From the NCBI RefSeq assembly GCF_900156285.1, contig NZ_FTNC01000004.1:124001-188000 (forward strand): a DNA stretch of 64,000 nt. The letters are read 5' to 3'. This document shows positions 10,053 through 19,285 of this stretch, one piece after another. The position numbers and the translations under genes are program-made. This DNA comes from Halanaerobium kushneri. GTDB lineage: Bacteria; Bacillota; Halanaerobiia; Halanaerobiales; Halanaerobiaceae. Below the pieces are notes generated by a model that ran no database searches, had not been told where the DNA came from, and was given only the letters and a program-made list of their open reading frames with translations. Position 1 is the first letter of the stretch. The number at the start of each line of letters is the position of its first letter.

Positions 10053-10772
10053 ATGGAAGAGATTCATTATTTAATTGAAAATGAGCTCGAAATTATACAG
10101 GATGATAGATTTTTTAAATTCGGGACTGATTCTGTACTTTTAGCAAATTTTGTGGAACTCCGTCGAGGAGATAAAGTAATTGATCTTGGTACAGGCAGTG
10201 GTGTAATTCCACTGCTTTTAGCATATAAAAATGAGGATCTAGAATTAACAGGAGTAGAAATCCAGGCTGAAGCAGCTGATTTGGCAAGAAGGAATGTGGA
10301 ATTTAATCAGTTAGAGAATCAAATTAAGATTATAAATGAAGATCTCTGTCAGCTGGAAGGAGTCTTTGAAGCTGGTTCTTTTGACGCAGTAGTTTCTAAT
10401 CCTCCCTATCTGCCGGTCCAGGCCGGGAAGATGAAGGAAAATGATTTTGTGGCAGCTGCCAGGCATGAGATTTATGCTGAGCTGGAGGATGTTGTAGCAG
10501 AAGCCGCCAGACTTTTAAAGTATGGAGGACATTTTTTTCTTGTTCACAGGGCGGAAAGATTGACAGAAGTTATAGAAACTCTGGCCAGGCACAACTGTCA
10601 GGCAAAGGAGCTGCGGCTGGTGCAGGCCCGGATTGACAGTGAGGCTGATATTTTTTTGCTTAAGGCTAAAAAGGGAGCTAATCCTGGTTTGCGGGTTAAA
10701 CCAGTGTTGATAATTTATCAGGAACAGAGCAGTGAATATACCAGGGAGTTAAAAGATATTTATGGATTATAA
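10053..10772 (+). CDS. tRNA1(Val) A37 N6-methyltransferase family protein
   Basis: SAM-dependent N6-adenine methyltransferase of the TrmN6/YfiC (Bacillus YabB) family. ATG 10053 is 8 nt after AAGGAGA; the TTG just upstream is less well placed. Motif I DLGTGSGVIPLLL (about residues 45-57) and the catalytic SNPPY (about 113-117) are clear. The yabA-yabB-rsmI order is conserved. The tRNA target is inferred from the family. Confidence 0.88.
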   Translation: MEEIHYLIENELEIIQDDRFFKFGTDSVLLANFVELRRGDKVIDLGTGSGVIPLLLAYKNEDLELTGVEIQAEAADLARRNVEFNQLENQIKIINEDLCQLEGVFEAGSFDAVVSNPPYLPVQAGKMKENDFVAAARHEIYAELEDVVAEAARLLKYGGHFFLVHRAERLTEVIETLARHNCQAKELRLVQARIDSEADIFLLKAKKGANPGLRVKPVLIIYQEQSSEYTRELKDIYGL

Positions 10773-10793
10773 CAATTTACAGGAGGAATTTTT

Positions 10794-11663
10794 TTGTGTG
10801 CAGCAAAGCTATATTTATGTGGAACCCCAATTGGTAATTTAGATGATGTTAGTCAGCGGCTGCTGGATACTCTAAAAAACGTTGATCTGATTGCCTGTGA
10901 GGATACACGTCGAAGCCAGAAACTTTTAAATTATTTTTCTATCAAAAAAAAGATGCTCAGCTACCACGAGCATAACGAGCAAGAAAGAAGTAAAGAGCTG
11001 ATTCAGTTTTTAAAAGAAGGGAAAGAAATTGCTTTGATCAGTGATGCCGGCATGCCTGGAGTTTCAGATCCAGGAGAAATTCTGGTTAAAAAAGCAGTAG
11101 CAGCCGGTATTGAGGTTGTTCCTATTCCCGGTCCCAGTGCTTTTTTAGCTGCACTGGTGGTTTCCGGACTTGATATCTCTTCTTTTTCTTTTAAAGCCTT
11201 TATTCCCCGCTCTGGTAAAAAAAGGCAGCAATTTTTAGAGGAGCTGGCACTATCCCGGGATACTACAGCATTTTATGAATCACCATACAGACTTAAAGAC
11301 ACACTAAAAGATCTCTGTCAGTTCAGCCAGGAACTGGCTTCACGCCAGGCGCTTGTTGCTAGAGAAATAACCAAAATGCATGAGCAAAAATACTATGGAA
11401 GTGTGGCCGAACTGGAAGAAGCACTGAGAGATCAGGAGATCAAAGGCGAAATCGTTGTAGTTATTGCTGGTCGCAGTCAGGTTGAGCAGGAAAATGAAGG
11501 TTGGGAAGATTTAAGTATTCTGGAACATCTTAAACTTTTAATAGAGAGTGGGATGACCAAAAAACAGGCAATAAAAAAGGTTGCAAAGTTAAGAGATCTG
11601 CCCAAGAGTGAGGTTTACAAAGAAGCAGTGGTCATTTCGGTCGATAAAAATAAATTTGAATAA
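10794..11663 (+). CDS. rsmI: 16S rRNA (cytidine1402-2'-O)-methyltransferase
   Basis: Tetrapyrrole-methylase-fold enzyme that 2'-O-methylates C1402 in the 16S P site. It starts at TTG 10794, 6 nt after AGGAGGA. Signature motifs are LYLCGTPIGNLDD, ACEDTRRSQKLL, LISDAGMPGVSDPG and PIPGPSAF. The 289-residue length is typical, and the C-terminal helical domain (KKQAIKKVAKLRDLPKSEVY) is intact. Confidence 0.95.
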   Translation: MCAAKLYLCGTPIGNLDDVSQRLLDTLKNVDLIACEDTRRSQKLLNYFSIKKKMLSYHEHNEQERSKELIQFLKEGKEIALISDAGMPGVSDPGEILVKKAVAAGIEVVPIPGPSAFLAALVVSGLDISSFSFKAFIPRSGKKRQQFLEELALSRDTTAFYESPYRLKDTLKDLCQFSQELASRQALVAREITKMHEQKYYGSVAELEEALRDQEIKGEIVVVIAGRSQVEQENEGWEDLSILEHLKLLIESGMTKKQAIKKVAKLRDLPKSEVYKEAVVISVDKNKFE

Positions 11664-11733
11664 ATTTTAGTACAATTTTTAAAAACAATTAAGCCAAAAG
11701 ATTCATGATTAAATTTGGAAAGGATGATCAATT

Positions 11734-13695
11734 TTGAGTAGAGACACCTATTATGTAACAACACCAATTTACTATCCAAGTGATAAATTACATATCGGTC
11801 ATGCCTATACAACAGTGGCTGCCGACACAATTGCCCGCTATAAGAAGATGCAGGGCTATGACACCATGTTTTTAACTGGATCTGATGAGCATGGTCAAAA
11901 AATAGAACGTAAGGCTCAGGAGGCGGGTAAAGAACCGAAAGAGTATGTGGATCAGATTGTAGCTACTTTTAAGGATTTATGGGATAAACTGGATATTGAT
12001 TATGACTACTTTATTCGTACTACCGAAGAGCGTCACGAAAAAGTAGTGCAGAAAATTTTCAAAAAACTTTATGATAAGGGAGACATTTATAAGGGTAATT
12101 ATGAGGGCTGGTACTGTACTCCCTGTGAGGCTTTCTGGACTGAGAGACAGCTGGAGGAAGAGAATGGAGAAAAAGTTTGCCCTGACTGTCATCGCCCGGT
12201 AGAATGGGTAGAAGAAGAGAGCTATTTCTTTAAAATGAGCAAATATGCAGATCGCCTTTTAGAACATATTAAAACTCATCCAGAATTTATAGAACCAGAA
12301 TCAAGACGTAATGAGATGATTAATTTTATCGAAAACGGACTAGATGATTTAAGTGTCTCAAGAACTACTTTTGACTGGGGAGTTCCAGTTCCGATTGATG
12401 AAGACCATGTAATTTATGTCTGGATTGATGCCTTGAGCAACTATATTACTGCAATTGGCTATGAGACAGATCAGGAGAAATTTGAACATTACTGGCCTGC
12501 TGATCTGCATCTTGTTGGCAAGGATATCCTTCGTTTCCACACAGTTATCTGGCCCATTATATTAATGGCGTTAGAACTTGATCTGCCTGAGCAGGTATTT
12601 GGTCATGGCTGGCTTTTAAGTGAAACAGGAAAGATGTCAAAATCTAAGGGTAATGTGGTTGATCCTGTTGTTTTAATCAATGACTTTGGCAAAGATGCTA
12701 TTCGCTATTACCTGCTGCGTGAGGTTGCCTTTGGTACAGATGGTAAATATTCTACAGAGGCTCTGATTCAACGGATTAATTCTGATCTGGCAAATGATCT
12801 GGGTAATCTATTAAATAGAACAGTTTCTATGGTAGAACAGTACTTCGATAGTGAAATTCCTAAACCAGGAGCAGAGGAAGCAGTGGACAAAGAATTAATC
12901 GATCTGGCTGCTCAGACGAAAAAAGAAGTAGAAGCTGAAATGGAAGAATTAAAATATACTGCTGCACTGGAAAAAATATGGAATTTTGTGCGCAGAACAA
13001 ATAAATATATTGATCAAACAACCCCCTGGATTCTGGCCAGAGAGGAAGAAAAAAGAGAAAGACTGAAGACTGTACTCTATAATTTGCTTGAATCTTTAAG
13101 AATTACAGCCGTGATGTTAAAGCCATTTTTAATAGAAGCACCATATAAAATGGGGGAGCAGCTCGGCCAACTGGCAGCAATAGAAGCTGCTGACTGGGAA
13201 GCGGCTAATTGGGGTGCTTTAAAAACTGGAGTTAAAGTTTATAATGGGGAACCTATGTTTCCAAGGATAGATTTAGAAGAATATTTTGAAAAAATTGAAA
13301 GTCGCAAAAAAGAGAATGAAATTGAAAAGAATGAGGAGGTAAATGATTTGGATTTAGTTGATATTAAAGATAGAATTACTTTCGAAGAATTTATGGATGC
13401 GGATATTCGAGTTGCTGAAATTTTAGAAGCAGAAAAAATTGAAGGCAGCAATAAACTGTTAAAATTAAAAGTGGATATTGGTCTGGAAGAAAGACAGTTA
13501 GTAGCTGGAATTGCAAAGCATTTTGCTGCTGAGGATGTAATTGGACGCAAAATTTTAATTGTTGCTAATCTGGAACCTGCTACAATTTTCGGGGTTAAAT
13601 CAGAGGGTATGATTCTGGCAGCTTCTGATCCAGAAGGAAATATGGTCCTGTCAACAGTAAGTTCTGATATCGCAAATGGAAGTCAGGTAAAATAA
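11734..13695 (+). CDS. metG: Methionyl-tRNA synthetase
   Basis: Charges tRNA-Met. It starts at TTG 11734 after GGAAAGGA. The 653-residue protein has HIGH in the LHIGHAYTT segment, a zinc knuckle with CTPC and CPDC (about 127-150), KMSKSKGN (about 300), an anticodon-binding helical domain, and a C-terminal tRNA-binding (Trbp111-like) domain from about 545. A charged linker (KKENEIEKNEEV) joins the last two. It is the usual neighbour of rsmI in Firmicutes. Confidence 0.97.
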   Translation: MSRDTYYVTTPIYYPSDKLHIGHAYTTVAADTIARYKKMQGYDTMFLTGSDEHGQKIERKAQEAGKEPKEYVDQIVATFKDLWDKLDIDYDYFIRTTEERHEKVVQKIFKKLYDKGDIYKGNYEGWYCTPCEAFWTERQLEEENGEKVCPDCHRPVEWVEEESYFFKMSKYADRLLEHIKTHPEFIEPESRRNEMINFIENGLDDLSVSRTTFDWGVPVPIDEDHVIYVWIDALSNYITAIGYETDQEKFEHYWPADLHLVGKDILRFHTVIWPIILMALELDLPEQVFGHGWLLSETGKMSKSKGNVVDPVVLINDFGKDAIRYYLLREVAFGTDGKYSTEALIQRINSDLANDLGNLLNRTVSMVEQYFDSEIPKPGAEEAVDKELIDLAAQTKKEVEAEMEELKYTAALEKIWNFVRRTNKYIDQTTPWILAREEEKRERLKTVLYNLLESLRITAVMLKPFLIEAPYKMGEQLGQLAAIEAADWEAANWGALKTGVKVYNGEPMFPRIDLEEYFEKIESRKKENEIEKNEEVNDLDLVDIKDRITFEEFMDADIRVAEILEAEKIEGSNKLLKLKVDIGLEERQLVAGIAKHFAAEDVIGRKILIVANLEPATIFGVKSEGMILAASDPEGNMVLSTVSSDIANGSQVK

Positions 13696-13719
13696 TTATT
13701 AAAATGGGAGGAATGAACA

Positions 13720-14376
13720 GTGAAAAATAGAGAGAACATACCTAAGGCCACAATTGAGAGGCTCCCTTTATACTACAGATGCCTTGATAAGATGGATACT
13801 TTTGAAGATGTCGAGGTGGTTTCATCTAAAGACCTGGGAGGTAAACTGGATATCCCTTCAACTCAGGTACGTAAAGATCTTTCTTATTATGGAGAGTTTG
13901 GCCGCCGTGGAGTTGGCTATAATGTTAATGAATTAAAAAAATCTGTTGGTAAAATCCTTGGAGTTGACCGGGTCTGGCCGGCAATTTTAGTTGGTGCTGG
14001 TAATCTGGGGAGAGCTCTTGTTAATTATAAAAGTTTTGCCATGATGGGCTTTGAAATTGCACATGTGCTTGATAATGATCTCGATAAGATCGGTAATGTG
14101 ATCAATGACCGCGAGGTAAAGAGTGCTCAGGATATGGAAAAAATAGTTAAAGAAAATGATATTAAACTGGGAGTAATTGCTGTTCCAAGTTCGGCAGCTC
14201 AGGAAGTTGCTGACCAGATGATTGAAGCTGGTATTAAAGCCATCTGGAACTTTGCTCCAACCAGACTTTATGTACCGGATGAGGTTGAAGTAAAAAATGA
14301 AGACCTGGCAGTTGGAATAGTTTCTTTAATTTATCATTTAAGCTGGCAGGAAGAAATGGAAGCAAAGGGTGAATAA
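13720..14376 (+). CDS. rex: Redox-sensing repressor Rex
   Basis: Represses fermentation genes until NADH/NAD+ rises. GTG 13720 follows GGGAGGA. The 218-residue protein has an N-terminal winged helix (about 1-80; IPSTQVRKDLSYYGEFGRRGVGYNV) and a Rossmann domain with GAGNLGRAL (about 91-99). The C-terminal helix that swaps between subunits is present. Its presence agrees with a fermentative anaerobe. Target operators were not searched genome-wide. Confidence 0.96.
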   Translation: MKNRENIPKATIERLPLYYRCLDKMDTFEDVEVVSSKDLGGKLDIPSTQVRKDLSYYGEFGRRGVGYNVNELKKSVGKILGVDRVWPAILVGAGNLGRALVNYKSFAMMGFEIAHVLDNDLDKIGNVINDREVKSAQDMEKIVKENDIKLGVIAVPSSAAQEVADQMIEAGIKAIWNFAPTRLYVPDEVEVKNEDLAVGIVSLIYHLSWQEEMEAKGE

Positions 14377-14379
14377 ATT

Positions 14380-15198
14380 GTGAGGATCGAAACAGCGGTT
14401 TTATCCAGTGGCAGCAAAGGTAATTCTACCTATATCAGGGCCGGCAAGTACTCAGTTTTAATTGATGCCGGTTTGAGTGGTAAGGGCCTGGAAGAACGAA
14501 TGGCTGCTCTGGACCTTGATCCAGCCAGTCTGGATGCTTTATTGATTACTCATGAACATAAAGATCATATTAAAGGAGTGGGGATAATGTCCCGCCGTTA
14601 TGATCTTCCTATTTATGCTAATGATGGTACCTGGGGAGGAGCCGAGTCTGATCTTGGTAAAATCGCCCCTGAAAATAGGAGAGTTTTTACTGGAGATTTT
14701 ATGATTGGGGACCTTAGTTTTTCGCCTTATGCGATTTCTCATGATGCTTCTCAACCTGTAGGTTATGTCTGCCGGATTGCTAATAAAAAGATTGTACTTG
14801 CTACTGATACAGGTGTGATGAATGAAGAGATTATTGGGAAAATAAAGGGAGCAGATTTTTTTGTGCTGGAATCAAATCATGATCTGGAGATGCTGATGAC
14901 TGGAAAGTATCCCTATTTTTTAAAAAATAGGATTAAAGGGATAGAAGGTCATCTTTCCAATGATGATACGGCCGCTTTACTTCCCAAATTGATTAAGGAT
15001 AATTTTCCTACAGTTGTGCTGGCACATTTAAGTGAGGAAAATAATAACCCAAAGGTTGCCTATATTACAGTCAATAATGCTCTTAAGGAAGCAGGTTTAA
15101 AAGTCGGACGAGATTTGCGAATGGGCTGTGCCGCTCAGGATAAAACAACTCCTCTTTTTCGACTGGATAAAAAAACAGAAGAAAAGGAATTATTCTAA
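14380..15198 (+). CDS. walJ: Metallo-beta-lactamase-fold hydrolase WalJ/YycJ
   Basis: Exonuclease-like MBL protein of the YycJ family, implicated in Bacilli in DNA and cell-wall homeostasis. It starts at GTG 14380. The metal motif THEHKDH (about residues 54-60) and downstream SHD, DTG and ESNHD motifs are intact; length is 272. In Bacilli it sits with walRK and rlmH; here it keeps rlmH (one-base overlap) and follows rex. Confidence 0.9.
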   Translation: MRIETAVLSSGSKGNSTYIRAGKYSVLIDAGLSGKGLEERMAALDLDPASLDALLITHEHKDHIKGVGIMSRRYDLPIYANDGTWGGAESDLGKIAPENRRVFTGDFMIGDLSFSPYAISHDASQPVGYVCRIANKKIVLATDTGVMNEEIIGKIKGADFFVLESNHDLEMLMTGKYPYFLKNRIKGIEGHLSNDDTAALLPKLIKDNFPTVVLAHLSEENNNPKVAYITVNNALKEAGLKVGRDLRMGCAAQDKTTPLFRLDKKTEEKELF

Positions 15199-15680
15199 TG
15201 ATAGAAATTAATTTAATGACAGTTGGTAATCTCAAATCTTCTTTTTTGGAACCTGGAATTGAGGAATTCAAAAAGAGATTAAATCGTTACTGTGACCTAA
15301 ATATCATTGAGCTTAAGGACGAACTTGTGCCGAAAAATCCTTCTCAGAAAGATATTGCAGCATTACAGGCTCTGGAAGGTGAGCGAATAGTTAAAAGTCT
15401 TCCGGAAAGAACCTATGTTTTCGCTCTTGATGTTAAGGGAAAACCAATGACTTCTACCGGTTTTGCAAAGTCACTTAATAATCTGCAGGTTAGAGGTTAC
15501 AGTTCTTTTACTTTTATTATCGGTGGTGCCACAGGACTTAGCGATTTTGTGCTTCAGCAAGCTGATTACAGATTTTCTCTATCACATATGACCTTTACTC
15601 ATCAGATGATTCGTTTGCTTCTGCTGGAACAAATTTATCGTGCCTTTAAAATTAATAACAATGAACCTTATCATTTATAA
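15198..15680 (+). CDS. rlmH: 23S rRNA (pseudouridine1915-N3)-methyltransferase
   Basis: SPOUT-class methyltransferase acting on helix 69 of 23S rRNA. The 160-residue protein has the expected ALDVKGKPMTS strand, knot motif FIIGGATGLSD, and C-terminal FTHQMIRLLLLEQIYRAFKI. It is coupled to walJ by TAATG. Confidence 0.96.
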   Translation: MIEINLMTVGNLKSSFLEPGIEEFKKRLNRYCDLNIIELKDELVPKNPSQKDIAALQALEGERIVKSLPERTYVFALDVKGKPMTSTGFAKSLNNLQVRGYSSFTFIIGGATGLSDFVLQQADYRFSLSHMTFTHQMIRLLLLEQIYRAFKINNNEPYHL

Positions 15681-15704
15681 GTAAATATAAAATTAACTTT
15701 TATC

Positions 15705-15740
15705 AAAAAGGTATCTGTATCCTGGCAGGTGCCTTTTTCT
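15705..15740 (+). terminator. Terminator after rlmH
   Basis: AAAAAGG (15705-15711) pairs with CCTTTTT (15732-15738), flanked by partly pairing GTATC/GGTG. It ends the tmk-rlmH block. Confidence 0.75.
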
Positions 15741-15871
15741 GGTTTTTCAGATTGAATAAAGGGTTTCATAATTTTCTGCTGAAATATAGAAACAATTTTT
15801 ATTTTTGGAGTTAAGATTAAAAAGTATAGTTTTAATTCGGAAACTGCATAATTGAGGAGGATAAATTTACA

Positions 15872-16744
15872 GTGTTAGCTAATCAAATTAAGGCAAAATG
15901 GATTTCACGCTATGACTATAAAGCGGGCTGGTCTTTTAACGAGCATTATCATTCTTATTTTCAAATTATATATATCATATCTGGTTCGGGTAGTTTTTAT
16001 TATAAAAATATAAAAAAAGAAGCAGTTAGTGATAAATTATTTTTAATTGCCCCTGGAGAAAGCCATAAATTAATTGCTGACCAGCAAATCACTTTAAAAA
16101 CTCTGGACATAAAATTTGACATTAACACTACTCAATTTTCTGACCGGCTAAAAAAGGCTGCCGGAGAGTATAGTGGTCTTAATCAAATTAAAAATTTATT
16201 AGAAGTAATCTGGAATGAAGGAAGAAAAAAGCAGGCTTTTTATCAGGAAATAAACAGCAGTATTTTGCTGCAAATTTTATTAAAGATTTTAAGGAAATTT
16301 TCTCTAGAGAATAGTAGTAAAAATATAAAATCTGGCAGCTGGGATTTAGAAAAGAACATTGAAAATCAGGTCTGTAAAAGTTTTATTAATTATGTAGAGG
16401 ATAATTTTAAGAAAGATTTATTTTTAAAAGATATAGCTTCAGAGCTTGGATATAATCAAAGTTATATCTGTCAGTGTTTTAAAGAATGTTATGATTTAAC
16501 TCCAATGAATTTTCTGTATAAATTTAGGATTAAAAAATCAGCTGAATTATTAAAAAAAACTGATAAAAGTTTGGCTGAAATTGCCAGAGAAACCGGATTT
16601 AAAACAGTCCATCATTTTAATAGAACTTTTAATAAATATCAGGGGAAACCACCTGGGGAATTCAGAAAGGAATACTTATTGGCTGTTAGAAAAGATATAT
16701 ATTTAGCTGACGATTTCGTTAATAAAGACAGACTGCAGAAATAA
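15872..16744 (+). CDS. AraC-family transcriptional regulator
   Basis: The 290-residue protein has an N-terminal cupin-like ligand domain (about 10-90; NEHYHSYFQIIYIISGSGSF) and a C-terminal pair of helix-turn-helix motifs (about 180-275; LKDIASELGYNQSYICQCF, then LAEIARETGFKTVHHFNRTF). It starts at GTG 15872 after GAGGAGG. It probably controls the next gene, a kduD-like dehydrogenase; inverted TTTAGACA words lie between them. The inducer is unknown. Confidence 0.88.
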   Translation: MLANQIKAKWISRYDYKAGWSFNEHYHSYFQIIYIISGSGSFYYKNIKKEAVSDKLFLIAPGESHKLIADQQITLKTLDIKFDINTTQFSDRLKKAAGEYSGLNQIKNLLEVIWNEGRKKQAFYQEINSSILLQILLKILRKFSLENSSKNIKSGSWDLEKNIENQVCKSFINYVEDNFKKDLFLKDIASELGYNQSYICQCFKECYDLTPMNFLYKFRIKKSAELLKKTDKSLAEIARETGFKTVHHFNRTFNKYQGKPPGEFRKEYLLAVRKDIYLADDFVNKDRLQK

Positions 16745-16751
16745 ACTAAAT

Positions 16752-16782
16752 TTTAGACAAAACTTTTATAACTCTGTCTAAA
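16752..16782 (+). promoter_or_regulatory. Inverted TTTAGACA/TGTCTAAA pair
   Basis: TTTAGACA (16752-16759) and TGTCTAAA (16775-16782) form a perfect 8-bp inverted repeat with 15 nt between. A third copy is at 16878-16885, just before the kduD ribosome site. It may be an operator for the adjacent AraC regulator or a weak stem at the end of its mRNA; no T run follows. Confidence 0.35.
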
Positions 16783-16899
16783 TAAAATCAGTAAAATATT
16801 AAATATAATAAAGTTAGAGAAGAGATTAGGACTTAACTATTAAAGAAATTTGGTTATATTTAATCATTAAAATCCAATTTAGACAGAGGAGAGTTTTAA

Positions 16900-17658
16900 A
16901 TGAAATTATTTGATTTAACAGGCAAAAAAGCCTTAGTAACAGGAGGAAGTCGTGGTTTAGGACTTGGGATAGCAGAAGGTTTATTAGAAGCTGGGGCGGA
17001 AGTTATAATTACAGGGGTTTCCAACAGGGTTTTAGATACAGCATCTGAGTTAAAAAAACAGGGGTATCAGGTTACTGGAATCAGCTTTGATTTAAGTAAT
17101 CGAGATCAAATAGAAAAATCATTTAAGAAAGTTATGAAAATATTTGATGACCAGATTGATATTTTGGTAAATAATGCCGGAATTCAGCGTAGACACAGAG
17201 CAGAAAAGTTTCCTCTTAAGGACTGGGATGATGTTCTGGAGGTTAATTTAAATGCTGTTTTTATTTTATCACAGCTGGCTGCAACTGAAATGCTTAAAAA
17301 TGGAGGAGGAAAAATAATAAATATTGCTTCACTATTAAGTTTTTTTGGTGGCTATACTGTTCCTGCGTATGCAGCCAGTAAAGGTGGAGTTGCTCAATTA
17401 ACCAAGGCTCTTGCTAATGAATGGACGGCTAAAGGAATCAATGTTAACGCAGTTGCCCCCGGTTATATGGATACCGAAATGAATACGGCTCTGGTAAATG
17501 ATGAGGAACGAAATAAACTTATAATGTCCAGAATTCCAGCTGGACGCTGGGGTAAAGCAGAAGATATGAAGGGCGCAGCAATTTTTCTTGCTTCGGCAGC
17601 CTCAGATTATCTCAGTGGAGCCGTAATTCCTGTAGACGGGGGTTATTTAGGTAGATAA
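16900..17658 (+). CDS. kduD: SDR oxidoreductase, KduD-like (2-deoxy-D-gluconate 3-dehydrogenase family)
   Basis: NAD(P)-dependent short-chain dehydrogenase of 252 residues. Nucleotide motif TGGSRGLGLGIAEG (about 14-27), NNAGIQRRH, the catalytic Ser (NIASLL) and YAASK (Tyr/Lys, about 157-161) are intact. The C-terminus ends in SGAVIPVDGGYLGR. The NAGIQRR and DWDDVLEVNLNAVF segments resemble KduD of pectin/uronate catabolism, but no kduI, kduK or lyase is nearby. The substrate is therefore uncertain. Confidence 0.82.
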   Translation: MKLFDLTGKKALVTGGSRGLGLGIAEGLLEAGAEVIITGVSNRVLDTASELKKQGYQVTGISFDLSNRDQIEKSFKKVMKIFDDQIDILVNNAGIQRRHRAEKFPLKDWDDVLEVNLNAVFILSQLAATEMLKNGGGKIINIASLLSFFGGYTVPAYAASKGGVAQLTKALANEWTAKGINVNAVAPGYMDTEMNTALVNDEERNKLIMSRIPAGRWGKAEDMKGAAIFLASAASDYLSGAVIPVDGGYLGR

Positions 17659-17701
17659 AAATAGCTTGATTTTGTCTATAAATTTTTTATATGCAATAAT
17701 T

Positions 17702-17753
17702 AAAAGGTGCCTGCAGACCGGAATAATAGATTTCAGTCTGAAGCACCTTTTTT
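17702..17753. terminator. Bidirectional terminator between kduD and rpsD
   Basis: AAAAGGTGC (17702-17710) pairs with GCACCTTTT (17743-17751), an outer arm with T/A runs on both sides. The interior CAGACCG and CAGTCTG segments can pair further. It serves both convergent genes. Confidence 0.75.
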
Positions 17754-17757
17754 AAAT

Positions 17758-18354
17758 TTATTTTCTAGAATAGAATTCTATTACCAGCTGATCGTTAATT
17801 TCGATTGGGATTTCATCTATTTCTATTTCTGAAACCAGCTTTGATTCAAAGTTGTCAAAATTTCTTTCCAGATAGCTGATTGGACTTAAGTGTCTATCCA
17901 GAAAATTTTCTCGAAATAAATTATTCTTTCTGTATTTTTCTCTTAAAGTAATTTGATCACCAATTTTAAGCTGATAGGATGGTATATCAATTTTGCTGCC
18001 ATTAACTAAAATATGACCATGAACAACCATCTGTCGGGCCTGCCTGATAGAGCGTGCAAAACCAGTTCGATAAACTAGATTATCAAGTCTTTTTTCCAAT
18101 TTTTTAATTAGATTATCTCCTGTTACACCATCTTCACTGGCAGCATCTTTTACATAACGGCTGAATTTTTTTTCCATCAGTCCGTAATATGCACGCAGAC
18201 GCTGTTTTTCCAGCAGCTGCTGACCATAATTTGATAACTTTTTATTTGCTCTGTTAAAGCTTCCATCTGCTCTTTTCATTGCCTTTGGATGTCCATAAAT
18301 ATTGACACCCAACCTTCTTGATTCTTTAAATCTTGGACCACGTTTTCTGGCCAA
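17758..18354 (-). CDS. rpsD: 30S ribosomal protein S4
   Basis: Primary rRNA-binding protein of the 30S subunit, 198 residues. The conserved core ([19 protein letters not shown], then the S4 RNA-binding domain [22 protein letters not shown]) and the C-terminal VIEFYSRK are present. The N-terminus lacks the cysteines of zinc-type S4. It stands alone on the opposite strand, as in Bacillus, where S4 represses its own mRNA. Whether another S4 gene lies in the alpha operon cannot be seen here. Confidence 0.93.
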   Translation of the reverse strand: MARKRGPRFKESRRLGVNIYGHPKAMKRADGSFNRANKKLSNYGQQLLEKQRLRAYYGLMEKKFSRYVKDAASEDGVTGDNLIKKLEKRLDNLVYRTGFARSIRQARQMVVHGHILVNGSKIDIPSYQLKIGDQITLREKYRKNNLFRENFLDRHLSPISYLERNFDNFESKLVSEIEIDEIPIEINDQLVIEFYSRK

Positions 18355-18370
18355 TTTAAATATCCTCCTT

Positions 18371-18399
18371 ATTAATAACTATTAGCCGCGGTTATTAAT
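18371..18399 (-). promoter_or_regulatory. Leader hairpin abutting the rpsD ribosome site
   Basis: On the minus strand ATTAATAAC pairs perfectly with GTTATTAAT (9 bp, loop CGCGGCTAATA). It lies directly upstream of the AAGGAGG site (complement of about 18363-18369). It may take part in autogenous S4 control; no fuller consensus was verified. Confidence 0.4.
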
Positions 18400-18635
18400 C
18401 CATAGTAATCTTATCAACTTTAAAACATAAATTATAGTTCCTATTTAACAATTTAATATTTTTTTGGATAATCAAATTTTTACAGTAAATAGATTTACAA
18501 AGGTGGACCGGATGTAATATAATAAAATATAGGGTATTTATAATATTTTCGCTAACTGAGCCTAAATTCTATTCAGCTTTAGTTTGAGCTAATTTTTGAA
18601 TTAATTGTTTACATAATTTAAAGGGAGTGTAAGTT

Positions 18636-19271
18636 TTGAAGTGTAAAGTTTGTGGAAGCAGTGACTTAGAAGCGTTAGATCTCCAGGATAAATATTACCA
18701 CTGTCATAATTGTGAGGCGATCTTTATAGATTCGGCTGAAATTGTCGATCAGGCTGAGGAAAAAGAGCGATATGAGGGGCATGATAATAATCATCAAAAT
18801 GAAGGATATGTCCAGATGTTTCAGGATTTTCTAGATGAAGTTATAGAACCCTATATTGATTTAGATAAAATAAACGATGCTTTAGAATTTGGCTGTGGTC
18901 CCGGGCCGGTGCTGGCAGATTTAATTCAGTCCCGTGGCCCTGAAGTTGATCGTTATGATCCTTACTTTTTTCCGGAGAAAGTATTTTCAGACAAAAGATA
19001 TGATTTAATAACGTCAACTGAAGTTTTTGAACACTTTTCTGACCCGGTTAAGGAAATGGAGCTTTTAACATCTCACCTGCGAGAAAATGCTTATCTGGCA
19101 GTAATGACTTCTTTTCATCCTGGACCGGAAGAGTTTGAAGACTGGTGGTATAAATGGGATCCTACCCATATAGTTTTTTATAATCAAAAAACTTTTAAAA
19201 AAATTGCTTCAGATTTTGATCTGGAAATAGTTTATACTGATCAAGAAAAATATATTCTTTTTAAAGCTTAG
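18636..19271 (+). CDS. Class I SAM-dependent methyltransferase with N-terminal zinc ribbon
   Basis: The 211-residue protein begins with a CxxC...CxxC zinc ribbon (CKVC, CHNC, residues 3-27). An acidic helix follows, then a Rossmann methyltransferase with motif I LEFGCGPGPVLADL (about 86-99) and the post-motif DLITSTEVFEHF. WWYKWDPTHIVFYN is typical of a Methyltransf_23-like group. Start TTG 18636 follows AAAGGGAG. The substrate cannot be inferred; neighbours give no pathway. Confidence 0.78.
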   Translation: MKCKVCGSSDLEALDLQDKYYHCHNCEAIFIDSAEIVDQAEEKERYEGHDNNHQNEGYVQMFQDFLDEVIEPYIDLDKINDALEFGCGPGPVLADLIQSRGPEVDRYDPYFFPEKVFSDKRYDLITSTEVFEHFSDPVKEMELLTSHLRENAYLAVMTSFHPGPEEFEDWWYKWDPTHIVFYNQKTFKKIASDFDLEIVYTDQEKYILFKA

Positions 19272-19285
19272 AGGGGGAGAGACTC

